From Roseiarcus sp963775575 (GTDB lineage: Bacteria > Pseudomonadota > Alphaproteobacteria > Rhizobiales > Beijerinckiaceae), in NCBI GenBank assembly GCA_963775575.1, contig CAVZJG010000002.1:1674001-1738000 (forward strand): DNA of 64,000 nucleotides, read 5' to 3'. The notes under the pieces are model-generated. The model ran no database searches and was not told where the DNA came from. It saw only the letters and a list, made by a program, of their open reading frames with translations. Shown here one piece after another: positions 8,924-17,373 of the stretch. Made by a program: the position numbers and the translations under genes. Each line of letters begins with the position of its first letter. Position 1 is the first letter of the stretch.

Positions 8924-9429
8924 TGCGGGCGCGGACGCTCGGCGGCCTGGCGATCGCCGGCGCTCTCGCTCTCGACCAGGCGTCGAAATTCGCGGCGGCG
9001 CGCTATTTCGCCTCCGACGGCGGCGCGCCGTTCGCGCTGACGCCGTTCCTCGATTTCACGCTGCGCTGGAACCGCGGCATTTCCTTCAGCCTGTTCGCCG
9101 AGAGGTCGGCCGGCGGCCGTTGGCTGCTGCTGGCGCTGACGCTGGTCGTGACGGCGGCGCTCGCCCTCTGGCTGTGGCGCGCGCGCGCGCCGCTCGTCGG
9201 CCTCGGCCTCGGCGCGATCATCGGCGGCGCGCTCGGCAACGGCTATGACCGCTTGGCCTACGGCGCGGTCGCCGATTTCCTCGACCTGCACGCGTTCGGA
9301 CGGCATTTCTTCATCTTCAACCTCGCCGACGCCGCGATCAACGTCGGGGTCGCGTTGCTGATTCTCGATGGGCTGTTCGGTTCGGGCCGGCCGAGCGCGC
9401 CCGGATCGAGCCGCGAGCGGCCGTCTTAA
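8923..9429 (+). CDS. lspA: Lipoprotein signal peptidase (signal peptidase II)
   Basis: The start codon shares one base with the ileS stop (TGATG), so translation is coupled. The 168-residue inner-membrane aspartyl protease removes signal peptides from diacylglyceryl-modified prolipoproteins. Seen: four hydrophobic helices, LDQASKFAA at the N-terminus, the conserved NRGISFSLF, GGALGNGYDRLAYGAVADFLD with the first catalytic Asp, and FNLADAAINVG with the second. A longer frame in the same phase runs back through ileS, but the family alignment and the coupling fix the start at 8923. Confidence 0.95.
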   Translation: MRARTLGGLAIAGALALDQASKFAAARYFASDGGAPFALTPFLDFTLRWNRGISFSLFAERSAGGRWLLLALTLVVTAALALWLWRARAPLVGLGLGAIIGGALGNGYDRLAYGAVADFLDLHAFGRHFFIFNLADAAINVGVALLILDGLFGSGRPSAPGSSRERPS

Positions 9430-9598
9430 ACCGGGCCGGAGTCGCTCTTTTCGGATTTTCATGCTAGAGAAGGCCGGGTTCGCCGCGCTCTTCGCCGCCA
9501 CGGCGGGGCTGGCGGCGCAGAGTTCGCCATCGAATCGCCGGATTGTGGCGTGAACGAATGGACAGGGTTCGTCGCCCTGCCGCGCCTCGGGGCGAGCC

Positions 9599-10279
9599 GT
9601 GACGAAGAATAAGGGATTTTCGGCCATGCCGTCGCTGACGCTTGGAGGAGTTCGCCGCAGCGGGCTGGCGATTTCCGCCGCCTGCGCTTTGGCGCTGGGC
9701 TTCGCCGCGGCGCCGGCGCGCGCCGGCGACGACGGCGAGGCGCCGCTGTGGGAAGGCATCGGGTCGACCTTAGGCCTCGATTCGTTCTTCGGCGCTAAGC
9801 GCGAAGACAAGAGCGCCACGATCGAATACCGGGACCGCGCCAAGCTGGTGGTGCCGCCCAAGATCGAGCTGCCGCCGCCCGTCGCTTCGCCGACGCAGGG
9901 AAGCGCTTCCTGGCCCCGCGACCCGGACGTGGAGAGGGTCAAGAAAGAAAAGGCGGAAGCGGAAAAGCCCGTCCGTGTCTTCGGTCCGTATTTGAGGAGA
10001 ATCCCTCCGCCTTTGACCGGAGACGTCGTGACGATGAGCGCGACGGCGGGCCAGGGCCCGGGCCAGGCCGCGGGCCAGCGGCCGTGCAACAATGGCCCCG
10101 GCGTCGCGTGCCCGACGAGCTCGCCCCCTACGATCAATTGGAACCCGCTCACCTGGGTCGGGCTGGAGAAGAAGCCGGAGACCGTGCTCGGGCCCGAGCC
10201 CGACCGCGGCTGGTTGACCGACCCGCCCAAGGGCTACCGCGAGCCCGTCGAAGGCGCAGGCGCGCGCGTGGCGAATTAG
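9599..10279 (+). CDS. Secreted conserved hypothetical protein
   Basis: A GTG start at 9599 or an ATG at 9626 would give 226 or 217 residues. A signal peptide is clear (basic start, hydrophobic SGLAISAACALALGFAA, cleavage after APARA), so the mature protein of about 180 residues is periplasmic. The rest is proline-rich and low in predicted order: LVVPPKIELPPP, a WPRDPDVERVKKEKAEAEK segment and a C-terminal GWLTDPPKGYREP. Proteins with the LVVPP and WP.DPD pattern occur after lspA in other Hyphomicrobiales, as far as I recall. Function unknown. A short spacer of about 170 bases separates it from lspA. Confidence 0.75.
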   Translation: MTKNKGFSAMPSLTLGGVRRSGLAISAACALALGFAAAPARAGDDGEAPLWEGIGSTLGLDSFFGAKREDKSATIEYRDRAKLVVPPKIELPPPVASPTQGSASWPRDPDVERVKKEKAEAEKPVRVFGPYLRRIPPPLTGDVVTMSATAGQGPGQAAGQRPCNNGPGVACPTSSPPTINWNPLTWVGLEKKPETVLGPEPDRGWLTDPPKGYREPVEGAGARVAN

Positions 10280-10334
10280 GCCGACGCCGGCGGGCGGGTT
10301 TCCTCCGCTGAAGACCCCGTGGGCGACTTGCCTC

Positions 10335-10363
10335 TTGGCTCGGGGTCGAAAACGGGCTAATAT
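10335..10363 (+). promoter_or_regulatory. Candidate sigma-70 promoter upstream of the DUF4167 gene
   Basis: TTGGCT at 10335-10340, a 17-base spacer and TAATAT at 10358-10363 make a good match to the housekeeping consensus. Just upstream, GACCCCG and CGGGGTC (10313-10347 area) can pair with a loop of about 20 bases. The next gene starts 340 bases downstream, implying a long leader or an intervening small RNA. Confidence 0.4.
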
Positions 10364-10705
10364 CGTTTGCAGGTTCGTCGTCGAACCGTCAGCGCGGGCG
10401 ACGCACGGCGTCCAGAGCGAGCCAAACGACGGACGCGACCGGCAGCGGGTCGCGCGCCGGCGAGGGGCTTAGAAGCCGAAACAACCGTATTTTCATTTGG
10501 ACCGCTAGGCGGCCGATCAAGCGGGCGATCGGCGCGCGGACGCGGCGAGGATAGGCAGGGCGATCCTGCGAGAACCCAATCCGCCGATGTTGAAATGGCC
10601 GTTCCAGGTTTCGCCGCGCCGCGCGTCTCCCCTCGCGCGGAGCCGGGGCGGCGAGCGGGCGGCACTCGAATCGATTCAGAATCAAGGTAAATTAAGGGAT
10701 ATGCG
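10364..10705. other. Long leader/intergenic region before the DUF4167 gene
   Basis: No frame here looks like a protein; those present are arginine-rich GC shadows. It may be the untranslated leader of the next gene if the promoter at 10335 is used. I see no recognisable RNA motif or repeat. Confidence 0.3.
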
Positions 10706-11692
10706 ATGAGACCTGGTCAGAACAAGCGGATGCGCGGTCGGCCGTCGAACAATCGGCGCGGCCCCAATCCGTTGACGCGTTCTTACGAATCCAACGGGCC
10801 GGACGTCAAGATTCGCGGCAACGCTCATCACGTCGCGGAGAAATACCTGCAGTTGGCGCGTGACGCGCATACGGGCGGCGATCCCGTCGCGGCCGAAAAC
10901 TATCTTCAGCACGCCGAACACTATTTTCGCCTGATCGCGGCCGCCCAAGCCGCGCAGCTTCATGCGCAAGGCGGCGGGCGCCCGCCGGGCGAAGGCGACA
11001 CTTACGAAATCGAAGACGAAGAGGACCTTGGCGGTCTCTCCGACCGTTTCGCTTCGCCTGCGGAGCGGGCGCCGGCGCCCTACGCGCCCGCGCCGCAGCC
11101 TTATCCGCCGCAGCCCGCCCCGATCTCGCCCAACGCGAGCCAACCCTACGTCGAGCGGGCGCCGGGCGAGAACGACCGCCCGGCCCAAGCCGACCGCGGC
11201 GGCTACCAGGGCCGTCAGGACCGCCCGAACAATCGTCATCAGGATCGCGGCCCTCGGCCCGAGCGTCCGTTCCCGGATCGGCAGGACCGCCAGGGCCAGC
11301 CCGGACGCGACGGGCGGCCGCGCGAATTCCGTCCCTACCGCGAACCGTCGCTTCCGCGCGAAGCGCCGGCGCCCGGCGAAGCGCCGGCGCCCGCGGAAGC
11401 GCCGGAGGCGTCGTCGCCGCTGCCTTCGTTCATCACCGCGGCGCCGCGAATCCTCGGACCCCAGGACCCCGGCGAGGCGCAGCCCGAGACGGCGGTCGAA
11501 AACGGCGCCGAGGCCAACCAAGCGGCCGAATCGGGCGCGCCCGAGGCCGATCCGTCGACGGATGGGCGCTTTCCGGGCCGCGGCCGGCGGCGCCGCTTGC
11601 GCTCGCCTTACGGCTTCCACGGCGCGGCGAGCCCGGACGAGGAAGGCGACAACTCGCCGATCGCCGCCGACGAGACGCCGATTTCGGAGTGA
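10706..11692 (+). CDS. DUF4167 domain protein with disordered C-terminus
   Basis: Residues 1-80 match the DUF4167 pattern: a basic start (NKRMRGRPSNNRRGPNP), then GPDVKIRGNAHHVAEKYLQL and a predicted helix with GDPVAAENYLQHAEHYFRL, resembling a small helical repeat. The remaining 240 residues are low complexity, rich in Pro, Gln, Arg, Asp and Glu, with repeated APGEAP units around residues 215-230. AAGGGA lies 8 bases before the ATG. The basic amino-terminus suggests nucleic-acid binding, but that is inference. The family is restricted to alphaproteobacteria and its function is not established. 328 residues, intact. Confidence 0.85.
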   Translation: MRPGQNKRMRGRPSNNRRGPNPLTRSYESNGPDVKIRGNAHHVAEKYLQLARDAHTGGDPVAAENYLQHAEHYFRLIAAAQAAQLHAQGGGRPPGEGDTYEIEDEEDLGGLSDRFASPAERAPAPYAPAPQPYPPQPAPISPNASQPYVERAPGENDRPAQADRGGYQGRQDRPNNRHQDRGPRPERPFPDRQDRQGQPGRDGRPREFRPYREPSLPREAPAPGEAPAPAEAPEASSPLPSFITAAPRILGPQDPGEAQPETAVENGAEANQAAESGAPEADPSTDGRFPGRGRRRRLRSPYGFHGAASPDEEGDNSPIAADETPISE

Positions 11693-11734
11693 GCCGGCCG
11701 CGGACGCCGGCGATCGCGCCCCGCGGGATCGGGA

Positions 11735-12100
11735 TCAGCCGACGCCGAGGCTTTCGAACTTCGACTGAACGTGTTCGCGATCGAACGGTTTCATCAGAAA
11801 ATCGTCGGCGCCGGCGTGCATCGCGCGGGCGATCTGCGCGACGTCGTATTCGCTGGTGCAGAACACGACTTTCGGCTTGTCGCCGCCCGGCATGGCGCGA
11901 AGCTCCTTGAGAAATTCGTAGCCGTCGAGCACCGGCATGGCGGCGTCGACGAGAACGGCGTCGGGCATGAGGAACGAACAGGCCGCCAGCGCCTGTCGGC
12001 CATCGGCGGCCTCCGACGCGCTCAAGCCCATGCCCTCGAGAATGCGGCGCGCGATCTTCCGGATCACCGGGGAATCGTCGACCACGAGCACCTGTTTCAT
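11735..12100 (-). CDS. Single-domain response regulator (CheY/DivK-like)
   Basis: The 121-residue receiver domain has no output domain. Seen: acidic pair Asp8-Asp9 in VLVVDDSPVIRK, phosphoacceptor Asp52 in AVLVDAAMP, the Thr of VVFCTSEYD and the conserved Lys of FLMKPFD. The frame is open further upstream, but the ATG at 12100 has GAGGAAG at good spacing and starts exactly where receivers start. The IARAMHAGADDFLMKPFD ending matches a rhizobial receiver group commonly found next to chpT. Inference: it takes phosphate from a histidine phosphotransferase or kinase in cell-cycle or motility control. Confidence 0.88.
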   Translation of the reverse strand: MKQVLVVDDSPVIRKIARRILEGMGLSASEAADGRQALAACSFLMPDAVLVDAAMPVLDGYEFLKELRAMPGGDKPKVVFCTSEYDVAQIARAMHAGADDFLMKPFDREHVQSKFESLGVG

Positions 12101-12360
12101 TTCGCTCTTCCTCTTTGCCGGCGATGGCGCGCCGCGCTCGCCGTTCAGGTCGCGATCGCCTTGCCGGAGGCGGAATTCCCCGGCTCGGCGGAGAATCCTC
12201 TCGGGAATTCGCCATTCGCGTTGCGCCCGATCCGACGCCGTCGCGCGCCCCATCATCCCTCGCGCTCGTTAAGAAGCCTTGAAACCGCCGTCGTTCGTCG
12301 CTCGAGCCGCCGGCGCGCGTGGCCGCGCCCCCGCCGCGCCCGCGTTTCGCGCGGCCCGTT

Positions 12361-12837
12361 CTAAAGCCAACGGCGCACGCGCTCGCCATATCGGCGATAC
12401 TCTTCCCCGAATCGGCGCATGAGGTAGGCTTCTTCTTTGACGATGACCATTCGATCCATGACGACGATGAGCGCCGGGGCGAGCACGATCGGCCACCAGA
12501 AGTTGAAGAATATGCTTAGGCCTGCGTAAAGGAGAAGAAGGGAGAGATACATAGGGTTGCGGGTTATCCCGTATACGCCGCGAGTTACGAGCGAAGAAGC
12601 GGGCCTGAAGGGAATCATCGAGGTGCGGGCGGCGCGAAACGACCGCATCGCCGGCATGACGAAGAACAGCGAAGCGACACAGATCATCCAGCCGATCGGC
12701 CACGCGATGAAGTTCGGCAGCAAGGCAGGGATCGGAACGACCCGCTCGAGGACGAGCGCAAGCAGAAAAAAGACGATGTAAACGAAGGGCGGGGGAATCT
12801 TTACCCCGGGATGGTCGGACGCGTCGGCTTCGGCCAT
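12361..12837 (-). CDS. Isoprenylcysteine carboxyl methyltransferase-like membrane protein
   Basis: The 158-residue protein has four hydrophobic segments and the family's C-terminal signature: VTRGVYGITRNPMYLS (residues 84-99) and KEEAYLMRRFGEEYRRYGERVRRWL at the end. These two stretches form the SAM-binding site in the ICMT/phospholipid methyltransferase (PEMT-like) superfamily. The substrate is unknown; bacterial members may methylate lipids or small molecules. It sits between the receiver gene and chpT, which are usually closer together, and it uses somewhat AT-richer codons than both, so it may have been inserted. Confidence 0.82.
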   Translation of the reverse strand: MAEADASDHPGVKIPPPFVYIVFFLLALVLERVVPIPALLPNFIAWPIGWMICVASLFFVMPAMRSFRAARTSMIPFRPASSLVTRGVYGITRNPMYLSLLLLYAGLSIFFNFWWPIVLAPALIVVMDRMVIVKEEAYLMRRFGEEYRRYGERVRRWL

Positions 12838-12871
12838 TTTCGATCTCCGCGATGCTTAACTGATAAACCGC

Positions 12872-13522
12872 TCAACCAACATTCGCCGGCCGAGCTTCGA
12901 GCGTCACCGTCTCCGCCTCGGCGAGGACGGCGACCTCCATGCCGCAATCGCGCGCGACCAGCCCGGCGAAAAACGGCTGGATCGTATGCGCGTCGACCTC
13001 GCCGCTCTCCGGTCGCCCGGCGATCAGCTCGGCGACGCCGTGAGCGAGCCGCGCGTTCGGCCCTTTGGCCTCGATGCGGATGGCGAGCGTTTCGTCCTGG
13101 CCGGCGAAGTCGACCGTGACGACGCCGCCGCGCGCGATCGCGGATGCGGCGATGAGGGCGAGGTTGAGCAGCAATTTGACCTTTTTCTTGGCCATGAGTT
13201 GGCGGGTCGGGTTCCAGACGAGGGCAGTGCGCTCGTTGACGATGAGGCCACGCGCCACCAATTCGGCGTCGCCGGTGTCGACGGCGGCGCCGATCGAGCC
13301 GGCGGCGCCGAACGCCAGTCGGCAGAATTGCAGCCGCGCCGACGCCGAAGCGGCGCTCTTCTTGATCATCTCGACCGCAACCTCGCGCATTTGCATGTCT
13401 TTTTCGTCTTCGAGGACTTCCAGGCCGTTGACGATGGCGCCGACCGGGCCGATCGCGTCGTGGCAGACGCGCGAGCAGAGCAAAGCGGCGAGATCGATCG
13501 GTGCGAGGGCGACGATTGTCAT
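12872..13522 (-). CDS. chpT: Histidine phosphotransferase ChpT
   Basis: ChpT relays phosphate from the CckA kinase to CtrA and CpdR in the alphaproteobacterial cell-cycle network. The 216-residue protein begins with LAALLCSRVCHDAIGPVGAI, placing the phosphorylated His21 and its partner Asp22 in the expected helix, followed by GLEVLEDEKDMQMREVAVEMIKKSA. The C-terminal half is a degenerate histidine-kinase ATPase-like domain (LLLNLALIAASAIARGG, then HTIQPFFAGLVARDCG). Length and motif agree with the family. It is divergent from cysQ, with a 133-base shared upstream region. Confidence 0.9.
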   Translation of the reverse strand: MTIVALAPIDLAALLCSRVCHDAIGPVGAIVNGLEVLEDEKDMQMREVAVEMIKKSAASASARLQFCRLAFGAAGSIGAAVDTGDAELVARGLIVNERTALVWNPTRQLMAKKKVKLLLNLALIAASAIARGGVVTVDFAGQDETLAIRIEAKGPNARLAHGVAELIAGRPESGEVDAHTIQPFFAGLVARDCGMEVAVLAEAETVTLEARPANVG

Positions 13523-13656
13523 GGGGCTCTTCCTGTGGTCTTAGCCGCCGTGGGCGCGGCGAATCGCGCTAAGGGGGCGCACGCGCGTTTCTATCGGATT
13601 CGCCCGCGCCCCGCGACTGCGCAATGTAAGTCGCCGAGGCGAAGGACGGGGGGTCG

Positions 13657-14508
13657 ATGAACGCGGGCGAAACGGCGCAGACGTTCGATCTCGCACGCGA
13701 ATCGCGGGACGCCATCGCCCGCTTTCTGGCGCGGGCCGCGCTGGCGGCCGGGCCGGCGGTGATGGAGGAATATCGGCGCTGCGCCGCGGCGCGCGCCAAG
13801 CGGGACGGCAGCCCGGTGACCGCGGCCGACGAACGCGCCGAGGCGATTATCCGCCAGCGGCTCACCCGGCTGGCGAAGCGGATCCCGATCGTCGCCGAAG
13901 AGGCGACGGCGGCGGGTCAGCCAATCGAGATCGGCGAACGCTTCGTCCTGGTCGATCCCCTCGACGGAACCAAGGAATTCGTCGCCCGCAACAGCGAGTT
14001 CACCATCAACGTCGCGCTGATCGCCGGGGGCGCGCCGATCGCCGGCGCGGTCTACGCGCCCGCGCTCGAACGTCTGTGGTTCGGCGGCGAGGCCGCCTTC
14101 GCCTGCGCCGCGCCGATCGGCGCCGACCTGCCGGACGCCGCCGCGTGGCGGCCCTTACGCGTGCGCAGCGCGCCCGAATCGCTCGTCGCCTTGACGAGTC
14201 GTTCGCACGGCGATCCGGCCACCGAAGCGTTCCTCGAGCGTCTGCCGCTCGGCGGGCGCCGCTCGGCGGGGTCCTCGCTGAAGTTCTGCGTCATCGCCGA
14301 GGGAGAGGGCGACGTCTATCCGCGCTTCGCCCCGACGATGGAGTGGGACACCGCCGCGGGCGACGCGGTGCTTCGCGCGGCCGGCGGCGTCGTGCTGGCC
14401 GCCGAGGGCGGACCGCTGCTCTACGGCAAGGTCGGGGCCGGATTGCGCAACGGCGGCTTCGTCGCCTGGGGCGATCCGCGTCTGGCGACGCGCTTCGGGG
14501 GTCGTTGA
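13657..14508 (+). CDS. cysQ: 3'(2'),5'-bisphosphate nucleotidase CysQ family
   Basis: The 283-residue protein is an inositol monophosphatase-fold enzyme, most likely hydrolysing 3'-phosphoadenosine 5'-phosphate to AMP during sulfate assimilation. Seen: GSPVTAADERAEAII, EEATAA, the metal-binding DPLDGTKEFVARNSEFTINV and the second signature MEWDTAAGDAVLRAAGG. The TKEF variant after DPLDG is characteristic of CysQ over inositol phosphatases. A GGGGGG run lies 4-9 bases before the ATG. It stands between chpT and eipA, a conserved rhizobial neighbourhood. Confidence 0.88.
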   Translation: MNAGETAQTFDLARESRDAIARFLARAALAAGPAVMEEYRRCAAARAKRDGSPVTAADERAEAIIRQRLTRLAKRIPIVAEEATAAGQPIEIGERFVLVDPLDGTKEFVARNSEFTINVALIAGGAPIAGAVYAPALERLWFGGEAAFACAAPIGADLPDAAAWRPLRVRSAPESLVALTSRSHGDPATEAFLERLPLGGRRSAGSSLKFCVIAEGEGDVYPRFAPTMEWDTAAGDAVLRAAGGVVLAAEGGPLLYGKVGAGLRNGGFVAWGDPRLATRFGGR

Positions 14509-14588
14509 CACTGCGTCAATCCGCGCTGAGGATACCGGCTCACGGCGGCCGTCCGGCCGGGCGATTCGCCATCAAGCCGACACTTTTG

Positions 14589-14626
14589 CGGCGAAGGCTG
14601 ATTTCCCGAACGGCGAAGGCTGATTT
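14589..14626. repeat. Short tandem duplication
   Basis: CGGCGAAGGCTGATTT occurs at 14589-14604 and again at 14611-14626, 22 bases apart, in the spacer before eipA. It is probably a simple slippage duplication; a doubled binding site is possible but nothing else supports it. Confidence 0.6.
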
Positions 14627-14665
14627 TCCGCGGCCGCGAGGCCGGCGGCGAGGGGGAGGCGAGCG

Positions 14666-15238
14666 ATGTCGATCTTGACGCGCCGGGAAATGCTGGGCGG
14701 CGCCGTCGCGGTGGGCGCGCTCGCGCTGTCGCGTCCCGCTTTCGCCGATGCGCCGGCGCAATTCTCCCTCGATGAAGTCATCGAGAGCGGCCATCATTTT
14801 TTCGGCGCGGTCGCGCGCGGCCTCGCCGAGGCGGTGCAGGAGGCGGCCCGGCGGTGGGGGCTGCCCAACGGCTACATCCTCGGCCAGGAAGCGTCGGCCG
14901 CGTTCGTCGGCGGCCTTCGCTACGGCGAAGGCAAGATGTACACCCGCAACGCGGGCGACGAGAAAATCTTCTGGCAGGGCCCCTCGGTCGGCTTCGACGC
15001 TGGCGCCGACGGCGACCGAACGATGATGCTGGTCTATAACCTGCCCGCGGTGAACGCGATTTTCCGCCGCTTCGGCGGCATCGACGGCTCGGCCTATTTC
15101 ATCGGCGGCTTCGGCTTCACCGCGCTCGGCGCCGACAACATGGTCGTCGTGCCGATCCGCTCGGGGATCGGCGCCCGCCTGGGCGTCAACCTCAGCTACC
15201 TCAAATTCACGCCCCGCGCCACCTGGAACCCGTTCTAG
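14666..15238 (+). CDS. eipA: EipA family envelope integrity protein (DUF1134)
   Basis: The 190-residue exported protein starts with TRREMLGGAVAVGALALS, a hydrophobic signal ending ALSRPAFA, so the mature form begins near residue 29. A twin-arginine-like RR precedes the hydrophobic core but the full Tat consensus is not present. The body shows the DUF1134 pattern: GLPNGYILGQEASAAFVGGL, GPSVGFDAGADGDRTMMLVY and YFIGGFGFTALG, then GIGARLGVNLSYLKFTP. In Brucella this family (EipA) is a small periplasmic beta-barrel that supports envelope integrity. GAGGGGGAGG lies close before the ATG. Confidence 0.85.
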   Translation: MSILTRREMLGGAVAVGALALSRPAFADAPAQFSLDEVIESGHHFFGAVARGLAEAVQEAARRWGLPNGYILGQEASAAFVGGLRYGEGKMYTRNAGDEKIFWQGPSVGFDAGADGDRTMMLVYNLPAVNAIFRRFGGIDGSAYFIGGFGFTALGADNMVVVPIRSGIGARLGVNLSYLKFTPRATWNPF

Positions 15239-15363
15239 CCGCGGCGCCCCGGGGGCGGGCGGGACAGACCGTATCGTTCACTTTAATCGACGCGAGGCTC
15301 TTGGCTTGATCCGCGTCGGCGTGCGATGATGCCGGCCGCTGGCGGCCGCGGACAGGGTCGAAA

Positions 15364-16587
15364 TTGATCGAGCACGCGATTTTTGGTTGCATCGGGTTTC
15401 TGCTCGCAGCGCTGCTTGCGGTGGCGGCGGCGCCCGGAATCACGCGCCGCGCGCGGCGGCTCGCCGAGGCGCGGGCGCGCCTGCTGGCGCCGTTGACCGA
15501 AGCGCAGGCGATCGCCGAGCGCGACGCTTTGCGCGCGCAGCACGCGGTCGATCGGTTGGGCCTGGAGCAGCGCCTGAGCGAGGTCGAGGATCTCGCCGCG
15601 CGGCGGCAAATCGAAATCGGCCGACAGTCGAGCCGAATCGTCGCCCTCGAGGAAATCTCCGCCGCGCGCGCGGCCGAGATCGGCGCCCTGCGCGAGGAGT
15701 TCGGCGCGCTGGAGCGCGACGCGCATGAGCTGCGCGGGCAGCTCGCCGCCGCCCGAGTGGCGCTTCGCGACCTGACGTTCGAGATCGAATCGTCGGCGCC
15801 GACGCCCGCCGCCTCCCAGGCGCGACGGCTCGATCCGGAAACCTTCACCGACCAGAATCGCATGAGAATCGCGGTTCTGGAGACGCGCGCGCTCGGCCTC
15901 GAGGTCCGGCTGGCGGACAGCGAGCGCGCGGCGGCGGCGGCGGCCAAGGCCGGCGGCGCCGAACGGGCGCGCCTTGCGGCCGCGCTGAGCGAGCGGACCG
16001 CGGAGGCCAAACGCCTCGGCGCGGAACTCGACGCGGCGACAACTCAGGGCGCCGAGCTGGCCGCGGATCTCGCCGCGACCCGGGCGCGGCTCGGCGAAGC
16101 GGAGGCGCTGCTTGCCCGCAGCGAAGCGGCGCGCGAGGAGGCGCTGATCGAAAACGCGCGCCAGTTCGCGCGCATCGCCGAACGCGACGCCGCGCTTCGC
16201 GAGGCCGGCGACGCCAGGCGCGATCTGGCCGAGCGGTTGAGCGCGCTCGCCGCCGCGCACGCGGTTGCGGAAGGGACTCTGCTCGCCGAGCGCGCCAAGC
16301 GGGCCGAATGGCGCCGCGATGTCGACCCGGCCCCGGCCCGCGCCGCCGAGGCCGCGCCGCGCAGGCGCGAGCTGAGCGATGAGACGCTGCGCAAGGCCAT
16401 TGCGCGCCTCGGGCGCGAGGTGACGCGCCTGAACGGCAAGCCGCGCGAGGCCGCAGAGGAGCCGTCCAATCTCGTCAGTTTCGAGCGGCGCGAGGCTCAC
16501 GCGCACCCCGCCGGTTCGAGCGAACCGCTGCACTCGGCGTCGGCCGGCGCCATCCGCCAGGGCCAGCCGATGGCCCCCGAGCGATAG
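15364..16587 (+). CDS. Membrane-anchored coiled-coil protein of unknown function
   Basis: A TTG start at 15364 gives 407 residues. One N-terminal membrane helix (residues 5-25, GCIGFLLAALLAVAAAPG) is followed by about 300 residues of nearly continuous Ala/Glu/Arg/Leu-rich heptads, broken at SSAPTPAASQARRLDPETF (residues 143-161). A short basic segment near residue 340 (ELSDETLRKAIARLGREVTRLNGKP) may be a separate helix. The tail is disordered. The architecture suggests a cell-envelope or cytoskeletal scaffold anchored in the inner membrane, but no family is recognised. The start lacks a strong ribosome-binding site and could be slightly different. Confidence 0.65.
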   Translation: MIEHAIFGCIGFLLAALLAVAAAPGITRRARRLAEARARLLAPLTEAQAIAERDALRAQHAVDRLGLEQRLSEVEDLAARRQIEIGRQSSRIVALEEISAARAAEIGALREEFGALERDAHELRGQLAAARVALRDLTFEIESSAPTPAASQARRLDPETFTDQNRMRIAVLETRALGLEVRLADSERAAAAAAKAGGAERARLAAALSERTAEAKRLGAELDAATTQGAELAADLAATRARLGEAEALLARSEAAREEALIENARQFARIAERDAALREAGDARRDLAERLSALAAAHAVAEGTLLAERAKRAEWRRDVDPAPARAAEAAPRRRELSDETLRKAIARLGREVTRLNGKPREAAEEPSNLVSFERREAHAHPAGSSEPLHSASAGAIRQGQPMAPER

Positions 16588-16673
16588 GCCGGGCTTTTCA
16601 CATCGTCGCGAATCGGCCTAGTTGAGCACGTCGCGGCGCTCGCAAGCGCCGCCATGCCACACTGAGGGAGACT

Positions 16674-17246
16674 ATGGCCGAGCCCCTGGAGGACGCCGTC
16701 GAGTCCCGAGACAAGAAAGTCGCGCTGATCATCGCCATCCTCGCGCTGTTCCTCGCGCTGGCGGAAGCCGGCGCCAAGAACGCGGAGCATCGCTCGACCG
16801 AACAGAACATCGAATCCTCCGATCTGTTCAATTTCTACCAAGCCAAGAAAGTCCGCTCGACGATCGCCGAAACCGCCGCGCAGACCCTCGAGGTCGAACG
16901 CGCCGCGGCGAGCGACGCTAAGGCGCAGGAGGCGCTCGACAAGCAGATCGCCGAGTGGAAGGCGGCGGTGGCAAAATTCGAAAAGGATCCCAAGAAGCCC
17001 GAAGACAGCCTCGACGCGCTCCAGGAGCGCGCGGTCACGGCGGCGGAGGGACGCGAATTGTCCAATCGCAGGCTCGAACATTTCGAATACGCCAGCGGGG
17101 CGCTGCAGATCGCCATCGTGCTCGCCTCGGCGGCGATCATCACCGGCGTCGCCGTGCTGGCCTGGCTCGCCGCCGGCCTCGGCGTCCTCGGCGGGATTCT
17201 GATGGCGTTCGGCTACCTCGCGCCGACCGTGCTGAGCTTCCTTTAG
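16674..17246 (+). CDS. DUF4337 domain membrane protein
   Basis: The 190-residue protein has one N-terminal membrane helix (KVALIIAILALFLALAEAGA, residues 16-35), a soluble helical domain with NAEHRSTEQNIESSDLFNFY and a KKVRSTIAETAAQ coiled coil, then two C-terminal membrane helices after RRLEHFEYASGALQIAIVLA. This order and the SDLFNFYQAKK element are typical of DUF4337 proteins. GAGGGAG is 4-9 bases before the ATG. Role unknown; probably an inner-membrane protein with a helical domain on one side. Confidence 0.85.
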   Translation: MAEPLEDAVESRDKKVALIIAILALFLALAEAGAKNAEHRSTEQNIESSDLFNFYQAKKVRSTIAETAAQTLEVERAAASDAKAQEALDKQIAEWKAAVAKFEKDPKKPEDSLDALQERAVTAAEGRELSNRRLEHFEYASGALQIAIVLASAAIITGVAVLAWLAAGLGVLGGILMAFGYLAPTVLSFL

Positions 17247-17373
17247 CGGGAGCGCGGCGCCGAGCGGCCTAAAGAACGCCCGAGGCCGCCGCGCGCGGAC
17301 CGTAATTTCGCCTTGGGGTGGTGCGAATTGAATCGCCCGTTGGCCGATGCGCCGAACCTGCCGAGGAACCGCC

